Part shown: positions 4,913 through 5,186 of the stretch, in pieces
Numbering within the stretch: the stretch's first letter is position 1
Layout of the letters: each line of letters opens with the position of its first letter
Source: Patescibacteria group bacterium
GTDB taxonomy: Bacteria; Patescibacteriota; Microgenomatia; UBA1400; PJMF01
DNA: 5,186 nt
Direction of reading: 5' to 3'
Assembly: GCA_018813375.1 (NCBI GenBank)
Contig: JAHJBU010000089.1
Span: 1-5,186, forward strand
Program-made: the position numbers and the translations under genes
Notes under the pieces: model-generated
What the model was told of the DNA's origin: nothing
Database searches by the model: none
The model's input: the letters and a program-made list of their open reading frames with translations, nothing else

Positions 4913-5186
4913 TTACCAGAGATCGACTCTTTCTTTTTCTGGTAATTGCTCTAGGCCTTGAGGTTGCCCTACCTCTCTCATTAAGTTCAATGAATAGTTA
5001 ATAGCACTTTTTTTATTTTTGTCTTCATCTTTTGACCAATCAATACTATCAATCACTTTAGCAACATTTCCAATTACTAATTTAGTATCAACGCCTGTCA
5101 AACCTACGCCAAATATTAATAAATTGTAAGCATAGACTTTTTCAGCAATCAAATTTTTTAGTGTTATACCAGTAAAAAGACCAGAC
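4913..5186 (-). CDS. 3' end of an unrecognised gene, truncated by the window edge
   Basis: The frame is open from the right edge to a TAA at 4913-4915, leaving 90 visible residues. An in-frame TTG at 5150-5152 exists, but the frame continues past it with no stop, so the true start is probably outside the window. The visible part begins with a moderately hydrophobic stretch (KNLIAEKVYAYNLLIFGVGL, about 10-29), continues with alternating aliphatic and charged segments and ends in a charged, helical-looking tail closing on ERVDLW. I do not recognise a family. The hydrophobic part could be a buried helix or a membrane segment. Confidence 0.6.
   Translation of the reverse strand, partial: SGLFTGITLKNLIAEKVYAYNLLIFGVGLTGVDTKLVIGNVAKVIDSIDWSKDEDKNKKSAINYSLNLMREVGQPQGLEQLPEKERVDLW

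Overview
The window is AT-rich and every supported gene lies on the minus strand. In transcription order (right to left) they are the 3' end of an unrecognised gene, a 43-codon small ORF, a Fic-family enzyme with a C-terminal winged helix, nusA, infB and rpsO. The proteins suggest a reduced bacterium, most likely of the Candidate Phyla Radiation (Patescibacteria). IF-2 has only 490 residues and begins directly at its GTPase domain. The usual neighbours rimP, ylxR, rbfA and truB are absent, and nusA-infB-rpsO sit together with almost no spacing. UGA is a stop (infB ends in it) and Trp is encoded by UGG, so the UGA-recoding CPR lineages are unlikely. The phylum assignment is inference.

Right part (about 3585-5186). 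A partial gene enters from the right edge. It is followed by a small acidic ORF (4714-4845) and then the fic gene. Fic carries the intramolecular inhibitory motif, an intact HPFxxGNGRxxR catalytic loop and a DNA-binding-like C-terminus. Its promoter is a perfect TTGACA/TATAAT pair set in three 11-bp direct repeats, and the ATG lies 9 nt after the -10, so the mRNA is probably leaderless and may be autoregulated.

Middle (3430-3584). This short gap contains an extended -10 right after the fic stop, an intrinsic terminator, and a second extended -10 that abuts the terminator's U-run and precedes nusA. It insulates fic from nusA and may make a roughly 60-nt RNA or act as an attenuator.

Left part (1-3429). 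nusA and infB are in the same frame, separated only by one TAA and one sense codon, and the nusA tail is built from 24-bp repeats. An extended -10 immediately after the infB stop starts a leader of about 100 nt before rpsO. That leader folds into an 18-bp stem with the G·U/G-C pattern that S15 recognises, a plausible autogenous control element. Downstream of rpsO there is no intrinsic terminator, but there are three 20-bp tandem repeats and two palindromes spaced 20 bp apart.

The genes are largely housekeeping: transcription elongation/termination (NusA), translation initiation (IF-2) and 30S assembly (S15). The less ordinary material is the self-regulated-looking Fic module and the RNA/DNA elements between genes.
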